Of a stretch of DNA of 64,000 bases, positions 40,674-49,598 are shown in pieces. The stretch covers positions 3,374-67,373 of the forward strand of contig CAYXWM010000006.1 of NCBI GenBank assembly GCA_964468805.1, in the 5' to 3' direction. Origin of the DNA: CAYXWM01 sp964468805 (GTDB lineage: Bacteria; Bacillota; Clostridia; Lachnospirales; WRBF01). The notes beneath the pieces are model-generated. The model was given only the letters and a program-made list of their open reading frames with translations. It was not told the origin of the DNA and searched no databases. Each line of letters opens with the position of its first letter. The first letter of the stretch is position 1. The position numbers and the translations under genes were made by a program.

Positions 40674-41651
40674 ATGAACCCCGAAAACAAAGATATTAAA
40701 GACATTCGTATGTTAATTACAAATTATGACAAGGTCGCTGTTGCAGGTCACGTCAATCCGGACGGAGATGCAATTGCTTCCTGTCTGGGGCTTGCCCTTT
40801 GTCTGAAAAAAATCGGCATACACCCTGTGGTTATATTGGAAGAATACAGCTCAAAATTTGATATTATCCCGGGCAAGGAAATGATTTACAAAGGTGATAT
40901 TGAAAGTTTGGACATAGACGCCATGATTTGCTTGGATTGCGGCTCTTTGGACAGGCTTGGGGATGCTGTAAAATTGTTCGAAAAAGCACCGGTTACTTTT
41001 AATATAGACCATCATGTGAGCAATACCCGTTACGCCAAATACAACTGCGTTAATGCAAAGGCTTCCTCTACTTCGGAAGTTGTATTTGACATAATGAATA
41101 ACCTAGTTCCCATAGATGAAGAAATTGCCTCTGCCCTTTATGCCGGTATAGTTTACGATTCCGGCGGATTCCGCCATAAATGCACAACTGCCGATACCCA
41201 TATTGCGGTAAGTAAATTAATGTGGTTGGACATACCCTTCTCTAAAATTTACAACACCATAATGTTTGACCGAACAATGCCCGTAGCAAAAAGTTTCGGA
41301 AAATCCTTATGTAATTTGCAGTCAGAAGGCAGCGTGTATTATACTTATATTACTACGGAAGAAATCCAAGCCTCCGGTGCAACCGTTAAAGACTTGGACG
41401 GAACCGTGGACTATATTATCAGCATTACCGATGCCGAAGTTGCAGTTTTCTTTTATCAATTACCGGATAACCAAGTGAAGGCCAGTATGCGTTCCAAAAA
41501 TGTGGATGTAAGCAAAATTGCCGGTATGTTTGGCGGCGGAGGTCATGTTCAAGCCTCCGGCTGTACCTTAACCGGCGACGTAAAATCAGCTGTTGCCGCT
41601 GTTTTGCCGGAAATCAAAAAAGCGGTTGAAGAATATGAAAAAAAATTATAA
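40674..41651 (+). CDS. nrnA: DHH/DHHA1 nanoRNase / pAp phosphatase NrnA
   Basis: Cleaves short oligoribonucleotides and/or 3',5'-pAp; Mn-dependent. 325 residues. DHH motifs: AGHVNPDGDAIASCLGL, CLDCGSLDRLGD, NIDHHVSNTRYAKYN; the DHHA1 domain has MFGGGGHVQASGCTL. AGGAGG precedes ATG 40674. In the usual place between rbfA and truB; truB begins within its last 17 bases. Confidence 0.94.
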   Translation: MNPENKDIKDIRMLITNYDKVAVAGHVNPDGDAIASCLGLALCLKKIGIHPVVILEEYSSKFDIIPGKEMIYKGDIESLDIDAMICLDCGSLDRLGDAVKLFEKAPVTFNIDHHVSNTRYAKYNCVNAKASSTSEVVFDIMNNLVPIDEEIASALYAGIVYDSGGFRHKCTTADTHIAVSKLMWLDIPFSKIYNTIMFDRTMPVAKSFGKSLCNLQSEGSVYYTYITTEEIQASGATVKDLDGTVDYIISITDAEVAVFFYQLPDNQVKASMRSKNVDVSKIAGMFGGGGHVQASGCTLTGDVKSAVAAVLPEIKKAVEEYEKKL

Positions 41652-42570
41652 TTATAACGGCGTTCTAAACGTTTATAAGGAAAAAGGCTATACTTCACAG
41701 GATGTTGTTTCCGTGGTTCGGGGTATTTACGGCAAAGTAAAAGCCGGTCATACCGGTACCCTGGACCCGGATGCTTGTGGAGTATTGCCTGTTTGCCTTG
41801 GACGTGCCACCAAGATAGCCTCCTATTTTTCCGACTCCGGCAAGGAATACAGGGCTGTTGTCAAACTGGGAGAAACCACGGATACAGAGGATGCTTCCGG
41901 AACGGTGCTGGAAACCAAACCGGTTGATTATAACGAAGAGCGTATTTTAGAAACAATAAATTCCTTTCAAGGGGAATACCTACAAACGCCACCCATGTAT
42001 TCTTCGGTAAAGATAAACGGTGAGCGTCTTTACAGCATAGCCAGAAAAGGCGAAACCATAGAACGAACACCCAGACTTGTTTACATATATTCTGTGAAGG
42101 CAAGTCCTTTTGAGCATGACCTAAAACAAAAAAACATGTTTGAAATTACCGTTCATTGCTCCAAAGGCACCTATATTCGAACCCTCTGTGCCGATATAGG
42201 TAAAAAATTGGGTTGTGGTGCGCATATGTTTTCGCTGTTGCGTACAAAGGTGGGCAAACTATCACTGGAATCAGCCCAAACCTTAGATATGCTGAAAAAA
42301 TCAACCTCACTTGAAGATTCGGTAATTCCCATGGATTATTGCATAAACAATATCCTTGATATAAAGAAAATAAATGTCCAACCTTGGGCAGATAAATATT
42401 TATATAACGGAAATAAAATTAAAACAGCGGCTGTAGTCGGCGAAATTCCTCAAGAAGGCGAACTTGTATCCGTTTATGATTCAAAGCAGCAACTTATAGG
42501 AATTTACGAATCCGGGACAGAATTATTGGTACCTAAAACAATACTTTACAGCCCCGTATCCGGAAACTGA
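41635..42570 (+). CDS. truB: tRNA pseudouridine-55 synthase TruB
   Basis: Makes pseudouridine 55 in the T loop of tRNAs. About 311 residues. YNGVLNVYKEKGYTSQDVVSVVRGIYGKVKAGHTGTLDPDACGVLPVCLGRATK carries the catalytic Asp (GTLDP), followed by YRAVVKLGETTDTEDASG, QTPPMYSSVKINGERLYSIARKG and GTYIRTLCADIG. Start ATG 41635 aligns with family N-termini; the open frame extends upstream inside nrnA without support. A C-terminal PUA-like part follows. Confidence 0.95.
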   Translation: MKKNYNYNGVLNVYKEKGYTSQDVVSVVRGIYGKVKAGHTGTLDPDACGVLPVCLGRATKIASYFSDSGKEYRAVVKLGETTDTEDASGTVLETKPVDYNEERILETINSFQGEYLQTPPMYSSVKINGERLYSIARKGETIERTPRLVYIYSVKASPFEHDLKQKNMFEITVHCSKGTYIRTLCADIGKKLGCGAHMFSLLRTKVGKLSLESAQTLDMLKKSTSLEDSVIPMDYCINNILDIKKINVQPWADKYLYNGNKIKTAAVVGEIPQEGELVSVYDSKQQLIGIYESGTELLVPKTILYSPVSGN

Positions 42571-42645
42571 ATATAACTTTATAATTTAAATTTAAAAATA
42601 GATCAATCTAAATACCCAAATCATCAATTCAAACCGGTGGTGCTC

Positions 42646-43218
42646 ATGACGCATATATTCGGAACAAAAATAAATCAACCCAAGGAAACGGCCGTTGCCA
42701 TAGGCAGCTTTGACGGACTGCACTTGGGTCATATGAAGTTATTGGAGCGGGCAAAAGAACTTGCACAGGATTATAATTTAAATTCCGTCGTCTTTTCCTT
42801 TTTCCCTCATCCACTCACCATCCTTAAAGGTGCGAAAATAGAGCCCATTCTCAATCCCGGAGAAAAGTTGGAGATTTTGGAGAGCTTTGGTATAGATGTT
42901 TTTGTTGAATATCCGTTTAACAAAGAAACCGCCGGGATGAGCCCGGATGATTTTGTCCGCAGGGTTTTGTCAGAACAGCTTAAATGCCGTCATATTGTTA
43001 TAGGCGAGGGTTTTTCTTTCGGAAAAGGCGGCAAAGGCAATCCCCAATTGTTACAAAATTTGGGAGAAAAACTGGATTTTAAAGTACATGTTATACCCCA
43101 TTTTAAAATCCACGGACAAAAAGTAAGCTCAAGTGACATCAGAAACCTGATAAAATTGGGCAATTACGAAGAAGCAAATCTCTTACTGGGCAGAAACTTA
43201 AATTTTATCGAATCATAA
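42646..43218 (+). CDS. ribF: RibF-like FAD synthetase lacking the riboflavin kinase domain
   Basis: FMN adenylyltransferase domain: AIGSFDGLHLGHMKLLERAK (nucleotide-binding GxFDGxHxGH), VVFSFFPHP, VIGEGFSFGKGGKGN, VSSSDIRNLIKLGNYEEANLLLGR. It ends at about residue 190 with NLNFIES exactly where the flavokinase domain normally begins; bifunctional RibF has ~310 residues. The following 150 bp do not continue the homology in any frame I checked. ATG 42646 preferred over GTG 42637, which overlaps the ribosome site. FMN would have to come from a separate kinase. Confidence 0.85.
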   Translation: MTHIFGTKINQPKETAVAIGSFDGLHLGHMKLLERAKELAQDYNLNSVVFSFFPHPLTILKGAKIEPILNPGEKLEILESFGIDVFVEYPFNKETAGMSPDDFVRRVLSEQLKCRHIVIGEGFSFGKGGKGNPQLLQNLGEKLDFKVHVIPHFKIHGQKVSSSDIRNLIKLGNYEEANLLLGRNLNFIES

Positions 43219-43370
43219 AACAGTGTTTTTAAAAATAATATTATTACATGAAATACACAGTAATACTGTTTCTTTTAAACGAAACCGGTATAATATATTT
43301 AAAAACACAGTACGTCTAAGTAAATTCCGAAAATCGGGTTTTACTGAAACGGCAGTAAACGAGGTGTTAA

Positions 43371-44180
43371 ATGGACTTTATCCAAGACATAATTCAAGCT
43401 ATAATATTAGGCTTGACTCAAGGCCTTGCGGAGTTTTTGCCCGTCAGCAGTTCGGGCCATATAGCCCTGTTGCAAAAACTTTTTGGCGTAACCGAGTCTA
43501 CCTTAACATTTAATATAATTTTACATTTTGGAACCTTGATTCCTGTATTAGTTGTGTTCAGAAAGGAAATACTGTCCATTATAAGGCGACCGTTCCAGAA
43601 GATGACCCTGTTGCTTATAGTTGGAACCATACCGGCAATCTTGGCGGCTCTTTTTATAGACGGCGACTTTATGGATGCCTTGGACAAGAACGCCACATTT
43701 TTGGCAGTAGGCTTCTTTTTGACCGGTGTGTTGTTACTTTACGCGGACAATATTATTTCGGGTGACAAAAAAGAAAAAGACATTACATATTTTGATGCAC
43801 TCTTTGTTGGTATAATGCAGGCTATAGCCATAGCACCGGCTATTTCCCGTTCCGGCAGCACCATTTCCGGCTCACTGTCCAGAAGATTTAATCGCCAAAC
43901 AGCGGCTCGATTTTCGTTTCTTTTATCCGTTCCGGCCATTTTGGGAGCCGTTACTTTGAAGCTGAAAGAGTTTATTTCCGGTGACATAATTATTGATAAA
44001 AGCGAATATCTTCCCATTGCTATAGGTTTTGTGGCAGCGGTGATTTCCGGATTCTTCGCCATCAACTTTATGCTTAAACTGGTGAAAGAGTGTAAATTAA
44101 AATATTTTTCTTACTATGTATTCGGACTTTGTGGTATTATATTAATCGACCAAATTTTCTTTAAAGCCATATTCGTATAA
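43371..44180 (+). CDS. uppP: undecaprenyl-diphosphatase UppP (BacA)
   Basis: Integral membrane phosphatase recycling undecaprenyl pyrophosphate for cell-wall synthesis; overproduction gives bacitracin resistance. 269 residues. AIILGLTQGLAEFLPVSSSGHIALLQKLFG and GIMQAIAIAPAISRSGSTISGSLSRRFNRQTAARFSFLLSVPAILGA are the two catalytic signatures (E in AEFLPVSSSGH, R in SRSGST). GAGGTG before ATG 43371. Confidence 0.96.
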   Translation: MDFIQDIIQAIILGLTQGLAEFLPVSSSGHIALLQKLFGVTESTLTFNIILHFGTLIPVLVVFRKEILSIIRRPFQKMTLLLIVGTIPAILAALFIDGDFMDALDKNATFLAVGFFLTGVLLLYADNIISGDKKEKDITYFDALFVGIMQAIAIAPAISRSGSTISGSLSRRFNRQTAARFSFLLSVPAILGAVTLKLKEFISGDIIIDKSEYLPIAIGFVAAVISGFFAINFMLKLVKECKLKYFSYYVFGLCGIILIDQIFFKAIFV

Positions 44181-44291
44181 TAAAGTTTGGCTATAAAGAC
44201 ACAATGTTCAGGGCATTTTAAAGATGTTGGATTAGATATTCTATAAAATTAAGGTTTAGCATCAGCTATTACAAAAGAGAGGTTTACTTCA

Positions 44292-45311
44292 ATGAAAGAT
44301 AAATTACCGGAAATCAGACAATTCCTGCAAAAATCATTGGAAAAAGCCAATGATTTAAAAGCTCTTGAAGATTTGAGGGTAAAATTGCTGGGTAAAAAGG
44401 GCGAGTTAACATTATTGTTAAAGAGTCTCAGCAATGTTTCAAAAGAAGAACGTCCGGTTTTGGGTCAACTTGTAAACGAAACACGTACATTTGTTGAAGA
44501 AAGCTTGGACAATGCCAAAAAAGTTTTACAACAACAAGTATTGAATTTAAAACTTGCTGCCGAAAGAGTGGATGTTACCATGCCCGGTAAAGTGAAAAAC
44601 CTGGGTCATAAACATCCCATGAGCACAGTTTTGGACAGAATTATTGAGATATTTATGGGCATGGGTTATTCCATAGCCGAAGGTCCCGACGTGGAAACCG
44701 ACTACTATAACTTCCAAGCTCTTAATATTCCCAAAGACCACCCTGCCAAAGATGAGCAGGACACCTTTTACGTAGAGGGCGGCTTCTTATTAAGAACCCA
44801 AACCTCACCTGTGCAAGTACGTACCATGGAAAAAGGCGATCTGCCCATAAAAATTATCTGCCCGGGACGTGTTTACCGCTCCGACGAAGTGGATGCAACT
44901 CATGCACCCAACTTCCATCAAATTGAGGGCCTGGTAGTAGACAAAGGCATTACCATGAGCCATTTGAAAGGAACATTGGAGGTATTCGCAAAAGAAATGT
45001 TCGGTGAATCCACTTCCGTTCGTTTCAGACCTCACCATTTCCCATTTACGGAACCTTCGGCAGAAATGGATATAAGTTGCTTTTCCTGCGGCGGTTCCGG
45101 TTGCAGAGTTTGCTCCGACAGTGGCTTTATAGAAATTCTGGGTTGCGGGATGGTTCATCCGGAAGTTTTAAAAATGTCCGGCATAGACCCAACGGTTTAC
45201 TCCGGTTTTGCCTTTGGTATGGGTCTTGAACGTATAACCATGCAGCGTTATAATATCAACGATTTACGTCTGTTATATGAAAACGACGTTAAGTTCTTAA
45301 AGCAATTTTGA
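44292..45311 (+). CDS. pheS: phenylalanyl-tRNA synthetase alpha subunit
   Basis: Charges tRNA-Phe as an alpha2-beta2 enzyme. 339 residues: N-terminal coiled coil (to ~85), then class II core. Motif 2 CPGRVYRSDEVDATHAPNFHQIEGLVVDKG, motif 3 GFAFGMGLERITM, and the Cys-rich CFSCGGSGCRVCSDSGF. Normal length and intact. pheT, nearly always the next gene, is absent; a sirtuin gene follows after 29 bp. No T-box structure recognised upstream. Confidence 0.96.
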   Translation: MKDKLPEIRQFLQKSLEKANDLKALEDLRVKLLGKKGELTLLLKSLSNVSKEERPVLGQLVNETRTFVEESLDNAKKVLQQQVLNLKLAAERVDVTMPGKVKNLGHKHPMSTVLDRIIEIFMGMGYSIAEGPDVETDYYNFQALNIPKDHPAKDEQDTFYVEGGFLLRTQTSPVQVRTMEKGDLPIKIICPGRVYRSDEVDATHAPNFHQIEGLVVDKGITMSHLKGTLEVFAKEMFGESTSVRFRPHHFPFTEPSAEMDISCFSCGGSGCRVCSDSGFIEILGCGMVHPEVLKMSGIDPTVYSGFAFGMGLERITMQRYNINDLRLLYENDVKFLKQF

Positions 45312-45340
45312 TCCTAAACAAAGGATAATAGGTGATTGTT

Positions 45341-46060
45341 ATGTTAAGCGATTCTGTAAGTAAACTAAAAGACATCGTTGCCCAACATGATAATATAGTT
45401 TTTTTCGGCGGTGCGGGAGTTTCCACTGAAAGCGGTATACCTGATTTTCGCTCTGTGGACGGTTTATATAACCAACAATACAAGTATCCGCCGGAAACGA
45501 TTTTAAGCTATCCATTCTTTGTTTCAAATACATTTGAATTTTACGAGTTTTACAGAAACAAAATGATAATAAAAAACGTAAAACCCAATCCCGCACATAT
45601 TAAACTTGCGGAATTGGAACAGCAAGGCAAACTAAAAGCCGTCATTACCCAAAATATTGACGGTTTGCACCAAGCTGCCGGCAGTAAGAATGTTTTTGAG
45701 CTTCACGGCAGTATACATAGGAATTATTGCATGAAGTGCCGTAAATTTTATACCTTGGACTTTATAGCAAATTCTGCGGATGTTCCCTTATGCGATTGCG
45801 GAGGAACGATCAAGCCCGACGTTGTCTTGTACAGCGAATGTTTGGATTCCGGGATTTTGCATGATTCTACCAAGCTTATTTCTCGGGCGCAAGTACTTAT
45901 AGTCGGCGGAACTTCCTTGGGAGTATACCCTGCGGCTCAATTAATAAATTATTATAAAGGCAATAATTTGATTCTGATTAACAAGGGCCAAACTCCTTGG
46001 GACAACAGAGCAGATCTATTGATAAACGACAGCATAGGTAAGGTTTTTTCTCAAATATAG
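45341..46060 (+). CDS. cobB: SIR2-family NAD-dependent protein deacylase
   Basis: Sirtuin, about 239 residues. GGAGVSTESGIPDFRSVDGLY (NAD site), TQNIDGLHQAAGS, catalytic His in ELHGSIHRNYC, zinc cysteines C-x2-C (CMKCRKF) and CDCGG, and GGTSLGVYPAAQLIN. FRS plus an Ala/Tyr-type pocket do not settle deacetylase versus desuccinylase preference. ATG 45341 preferred; GTG 45332 overlaps the AGGTG site. Follows pheS closely. Confidence 0.94.
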   Translation: MLSDSVSKLKDIVAQHDNIVFFGGAGVSTESGIPDFRSVDGLYNQQYKYPPETILSYPFFVSNTFEFYEFYRNKMIIKNVKPNPAHIKLAELEQQGKLKAVITQNIDGLHQAAGSKNVFELHGSIHRNYCMKCRKFYTLDFIANSADVPLCDCGGTIKPDVVLYSECLDSGILHDSTKLISRAQVLIVGGTSLGVYPAAQLINYYKGNNLILINKGQTPWDNRADLLINDSIGKVFSQI

Positions 46061-46082
46061 CTTAATAAAGCATATATAGCTG

Positions 46083-46111
46083 TTGACAAATTATTGACCT
46101 CATTGTATAAT
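46083..46111 (+). promoter_or_regulatory. thiT promoter
   Basis: TTGACA 46083-46088, 17-nt spacer, TGTATAAT with -10 at 46106-46111. A second TTGACC at 46094 is too close to serve it. Confidence 0.82.
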
Positions 46112-46146
46112 TTCATAGATTAATATTTTTCTTGCAATGTAATAAA

Positions 46147-46225
46147 TGCTGGGGGTGTCTGTTAAAAATACAGGCTGAGAAATACCCTTTGTACCTGCTC
46201 CGGGTAATGCCGGCGAAGGAAAGCC
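46147..46225 (+). ncRNA. TPP (THI-box) riboswitch
   Basis: Conserved aptamer elements in order: GGGGGTG, GGCTGAGA, ATACCC, ACCTG, CCGGGTAATGCCGGCGAAGGAA. These match the thiamin pyrophosphate riboswitch core. Located between a strong promoter and thiT, so thiamin uptake is shut down when TPP is plentiful. Confidence 0.93.
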
Positions 46226-46256
46226 ATCAAAGGTATTCAATTTTATTTTTGACACA

Positions 46257-46287
46257 CCTCCTTTGGCTAACTAAGGAGGTTTTTTTT
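46257..46287 (+). terminator. riboswitch terminator whose 3' arm contains the thiT ribosome site
   Basis: CCTCCTT (46257-46263) pairs with AAGGAGG (46273-46279), followed by eight T's and immediately ATG 46288. The same AAGGAGG is the Shine-Dalgarno of thiT. GCCATCAAAGG (46223-46233) can pair with CCTTTGGC (46260-46267) as an antiterminator. Confidence 0.75.
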
Positions 46288-46827
46288 ATGAACAGTATTA
46301 TTACTCGAAAGGCATTGATATACTCAAGCCTTTGCATAGCGTTGGCTACCATACTGTCAACGGTTAAGTTGTTTGAAATGCCCATGGGTGGCACGGTTAC
46401 CGCCTGCTCAATGTTGTTTATCGCTCTGTCCGGTTATTGGTTCGGAACTTTTACCGGTGTATTGACCGGTGTATTGACCGGTGTAGTTTACGGATTTCTT
46501 CAACTTGCCTTGGGTGCCGTTGTGGTTCATCCCATACAATTGTTGTTGGATTATCCTGTAGCCTTTGGGCTGTTGGGATTAAGCGGACTTTTTAAGGATA
46601 AGTACCTTATTCCCGGTTATGTTTTGGGCGCCTGCGGTCGTTTTGCGGCAAGTGTTATTTCGGGATTTGTGTTTTTCTCCGAATATGCCGGCGATTCTCA
46701 TCCCGTAATGTATTCCCTGCTATACAATATGTCCTACATATTGCCGGAAATAATAATAACCGTTGTATTGGTATCCGTTCCAAGTTTTAAACATGTAATA
46801 AAAAAAGTTGCGTTGAGCAACCGGTAA
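46288..46827 (+). CDS. thiT: ECF-type thiamin transporter S component ThiT
   Basis: Membrane substrate-binding subunit (S component) that works with a shared ECF energising module not in this window. 179 residues, about six helices. GGTVTACSMLFIALSGYWFGTFTGVLTGVLTGVVYGFLQ and HPIQLLLDYPVAFGLLGLSGLF correspond to the ThiT L1 and thiamin-binding segments. A 15-bp unit (GGTGTATTGACC) is tandemly repeated in this stretch near 46456. ATG 46288 is the proper start; upstream open frame belongs to the riboswitch. Confidence 0.92.
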   Translation: MNSIITRKALIYSSLCIALATILSTVKLFEMPMGGTVTACSMLFIALSGYWFGTFTGVLTGVLTGVVYGFLQLALGAVVVHPIQLLLDYPVAFGLLGLSGLFKDKYLIPGYVLGACGRFAASVISGFVFFSEYAGDSHPVMYSLLYNMSYILPEIIITVVLVSVPSFKHVIKKVALSNR

Positions 46828-46888
46828 TTTGTTAGAATACTTGATTTGTTGGGAATACTCTTAAAGGGTATGACTTGCAGATAATTTG

Positions 46889-46915
46889 AACCCCGTAGAT
46901 ACGGGGTTTTTGTTT
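46889..46915 (+). terminator. thiT terminator
   Basis: AACCCCGT-AGAT-ACGGGGTT followed by TTTGTTTT. Confidence 0.9.
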
Positions 46916-46952
46916 TATATACAGCAATTAATATTCAGCCTATACTTTGTTT

Positions 46953-47015
46953 TATACTTAATTGCAAAAGGAATATTAACAAAAGCTATTCTTCGTAAAC
47001 GGTTCGCTCTTGCTG
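46953..47015 (+). repeat. R2 repeat, left half only
   Basis: TATACTTAATTGCAAAAGG through AAAAGCTATTCTTCGTAAAC and GGTTCGCTCTTG, then homology stops; no right end. A truncated R2 copy. Confidence 0.7.
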
Positions 47016-47116
47016 ACTGCTTACTTTTATCAAGGACTGCCTTTTAAATCCTTTTCTTTACAATAACTCCGTTTTGATTTATGATATATCCGGCAATAAC
47101 TGTAACGAGGTGAAAA

Positions 47117-49525
47117 ATGATTAGGAATAAATCCGTATCCAAACCCATAGAACGTGTAAGTCCACACTACAGCTCCGGTCTAACCCACCAAGAAGCAAGG
47201 GAACGTATGGAAGCAGGACTGCACAACTTACCTATAAAAAGTTTAACCCGTTCGGTTCCTCAAATAATATTTCAGAATCTTTTTACTTTGTTTAATATAA
47301 TAAATGCAGTCCTTTCAGGGCTTATTATAATGGTAGGTAGTTATAAAAACCTGCTGTTTATGGGCGTGGTAATTTCCAACACCTTAATAGGCATAATACA
47401 GGAATTGAGAGCCAAAAGAAACATAGACAAACTTTCGATAATCACACAATCCAAAGTAACGTCTATACGCCAAGGCGATAGAATCACGCTCTCTCAAGAG
47501 CAGCTGGTTTTGGATGATATTATGTTTATTGCCAACGGAAATCAAGTCTGTGCCGACAGTAAAGTTGTTTTTACGGAAGGTTTGGAAGTGGACGAATCTC
47601 AGCTTACCGGAGAGTCTAAACCGGTGTCCAAAACTGTCAATGACACGGTTATGTCCGGTAGTATTGTGGTTGCAGGCAGTGCTTATGTGCAAATAACGGC
47701 TGTAGGCACGGATAATTACGTTTCCAAACTGTCCTTGGAGGCAAAGCGTGAAAAAAAGCCCACCAGCCAACTTATGCGTGCCATTAATGCCATAATCAAA
47801 ACTCTTACCTTCGTTATACTTCCTTTGGGAATTGCACTTTTTGCAACTCAATTTACCAAAGGCGTAAGTTTTGAAACATCCGTTTTGGGAACAACCGCAG
47901 CTATGGTTGGTATGATACCGGAGGGCTTGGTTTTACTTACGGGAGTAGCCTTTGCCATCGGAGCAATAAATTTAGCACGAAGAAAGACATTGGTGCAGTC
48001 TTTGCCCTGTATAGAAACTCTGGCAAGAGTTGATGTACTGTGTTTGGACAAAACCGGCACTATAACTGACGGAAAACTAAACGTTACCCAATTAATCCCC
48101 ATGAAAAATGCTGATGAAGATATTTCAACTTTAATTGCCGACGTAATTCATAACCTTAACGACAATAATCCCACAGCTATAGCCTTACAAAATAAGTTTG
48201 ATCAAGTTTCCGGGCGAAAGGCAGCCTTAAAAATTCCCTTTTCATCAGCGAGAAAATGGAGCGGTTGCCAATTTGAAAACGGAGACAGTTATGTAGTAGG
48301 TGCGGCAGAATTTGTGCTTGATGAGATAGATACAGAATTAAATGAGACAATAAATCACTACTCTTCACAAGGATTCAGGGTTTTGGGTTTTGCTAAGGCA
48401 AATGGGGATTTAAACTCCTCCGAGTCAAACAACGACTTGCTGGCATTGATTATTATTTCCGACAATATCAGACCGGAAGCTCCCCATACATTCAGCTTTT
48501 TTAAAGAGCAAGGTGTAGACGTAAAGGTAATATCGGGAGACAATCCGGTTACCGTATCCAACGTGGCTGTTCGGGCAGGTTTGTCACAGGCAGGCAACTA
48601 CATAGACATGTCCGCTGTAGGCGATAATGAGCCTTACGAAAAACTGGTGGAAGAAAACACCGTGTTCGGAAGAGTTTCGCCCTTTCAAAAGCGAAAACTG
48701 GTAAAGGCTTTACAAAAAAACGGACATATAGTTGCCATGACCGGTGATGGGGTAAATGATGTTTTGGCATTAAAAGACGCCGATTGCAGCATAGCCATGG
48801 CAGAAGGAAGCGATGCGGCACGAAATGTATCAGACTTTGTACTGCTGAACTCGGATTTTTCCTCCATGATTAACGTGGTCAGAGAGGGCAGACGGGTTGT
48901 AAACAATATAGAACGAGTTGCGGCACTATATTTGGTAAAAACCATTTTTTCAGTTATATTAACATTGATTTTTATATTCCTGCCTCTGGAATTTCCTTTC
49001 GAACCAATACAAATGACCCCGGCTTCCACGCTTACCGTAGGTATACCGTCGTTCTTTTTGGCACTGAAACCCACCTACAGACGCATAAGAGGTAGATTTA
49101 TTCGCGAGGTGTTAAGATTTGCCTTACCCGGTGCTCTGTGTATAATAATCAATCTGATTCTTATTCAGATTTTTGCACCTATGCTTGGGTTGAATTATGA
49201 TCAAACCTCTACCGTAAGTGCATTAATGACCGGTGCTTTCAGTTTTATAGTTCTGTACTATGTATCAAGACCCCTTGATTTTTGGCGTAAACTTATGATA
49301 GGCTTGCTGATGGCGGCATATTTGTCGGTATTTTTGTTTTTCGGTTCCTTCTTTTCTTTAACTTCACTTTTTTCGGAAACGGCATATTTATATCTTCCGC
49401 TTATAATGGTATCACTGCCCTTATTTAGGATAATTTCTTTCCTGTGCTTAAATGTTTCCCGTAGGATTCGAAGATATCAAAGAAAAAGAGCAAAAAAGGT
49501 TTATAATCGCTCTACTAAGCAATAA
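47117..49525 (+). CDS. P-type cation-transporting ATPase
   Basis: 802-residue P-type ATPase, about ten helices. Actuator motif ESQLTGESKPVSK, helix 4 MIPEGLVLLTG, phosphorylation site DKTGTITDG (Asp311), nucleotide-domain hinge MTGDGVNDVLALKDADCSIAM. No N-terminal heavy-metal domain or CPC motif, so not a copper or zinc pump. The pattern resembles the CtpE-like group (proposed Ca2+ uptake in mycobacteria) and related Mg/Ca pumps. The ion cannot be fixed from sequence. Single gene, with a terminator just after it. Confidence 0.9.
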   Translation: MIRNKSVSKPIERVSPHYSSGLTHQEARERMEAGLHNLPIKSLTRSVPQIIFQNLFTLFNIINAVLSGLIIMVGSYKNLLFMGVVISNTLIGIIQELRAKRNIDKLSIITQSKVTSIRQGDRITLSQEQLVLDDIMFIANGNQVCADSKVVFTEGLEVDESQLTGESKPVSKTVNDTVMSGSIVVAGSAYVQITAVGTDNYVSKLSLEAKREKKPTSQLMRAINAIIKTLTFVILPLGIALFATQFTKGVSFETSVLGTTAAMVGMIPEGLVLLTGVAFAIGAINLARRKTLVQSLPCIETLARVDVLCLDKTGTITDGKLNVTQLIPMKNADEDISTLIADVIHNLNDNNPTAIALQNKFDQVSGRKAALKIPFSSARKWSGCQFENGDSYVVGAAEFVLDEIDTELNETINHYSSQGFRVLGFAKANGDLNSSESNNDLLALIIISDNIRPEAPHTFSFFKEQGVDVKVISGDNPVTVSNVAVRAGLSQAGNYIDMSAVGDNEPYEKLVEENTVFGRVSPFQKRKLVKALQKNGHIVAMTGDGVNDVLALKDADCSIAMAEGSDAARNVSDFVLLNSDFSSMINVVREGRRVVNNIERVAALYLVKTIFSVILTLIFIFLPLEFPFEPIQMTPASTLTVGIPSFFLALKPTYRRIRGRFIREVLRFALPGALCIIINLILIQIFAPMLGLNYDQTSTVSALMTGAFSFIVLYYVSRPLDFWRKLMIGLLMAAYLSVFLFFGSFFSLTSLFSETAYLYLPLIMVSLPLFRIISFLCLNVSRRIRRYQRKRAKKVYNRSTKQ

Positions 49526-49542
49526 ATAAACAATAAATAAAC

Positions 49543-49598
49543 AAAGCTGTAGTGTGAGAAAATTCATATACCAAATGATTTTCCCACACTACAGCTTT
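49543..49598. terminator. bidirectional terminator between ATPase and response regulator genes
   Basis: AAAGCTGTAGTGTG / CACACTACAGCTTT plus inner GAAAAT/ATTTTC pairing; T-rich on both sides. Confidence 0.88.

Noticed and set aside
44181..44291. T-box leader upstream of pheS
   Set aside because: No specifier stem and no T-box consensus (GGTGG-type) found in the short spacer.
47384..47851. 155-codon minus-strand open frame inside the P-type ATPase gene
   Set aside because: Antisense to conserved ATPase motifs, with no independent support.
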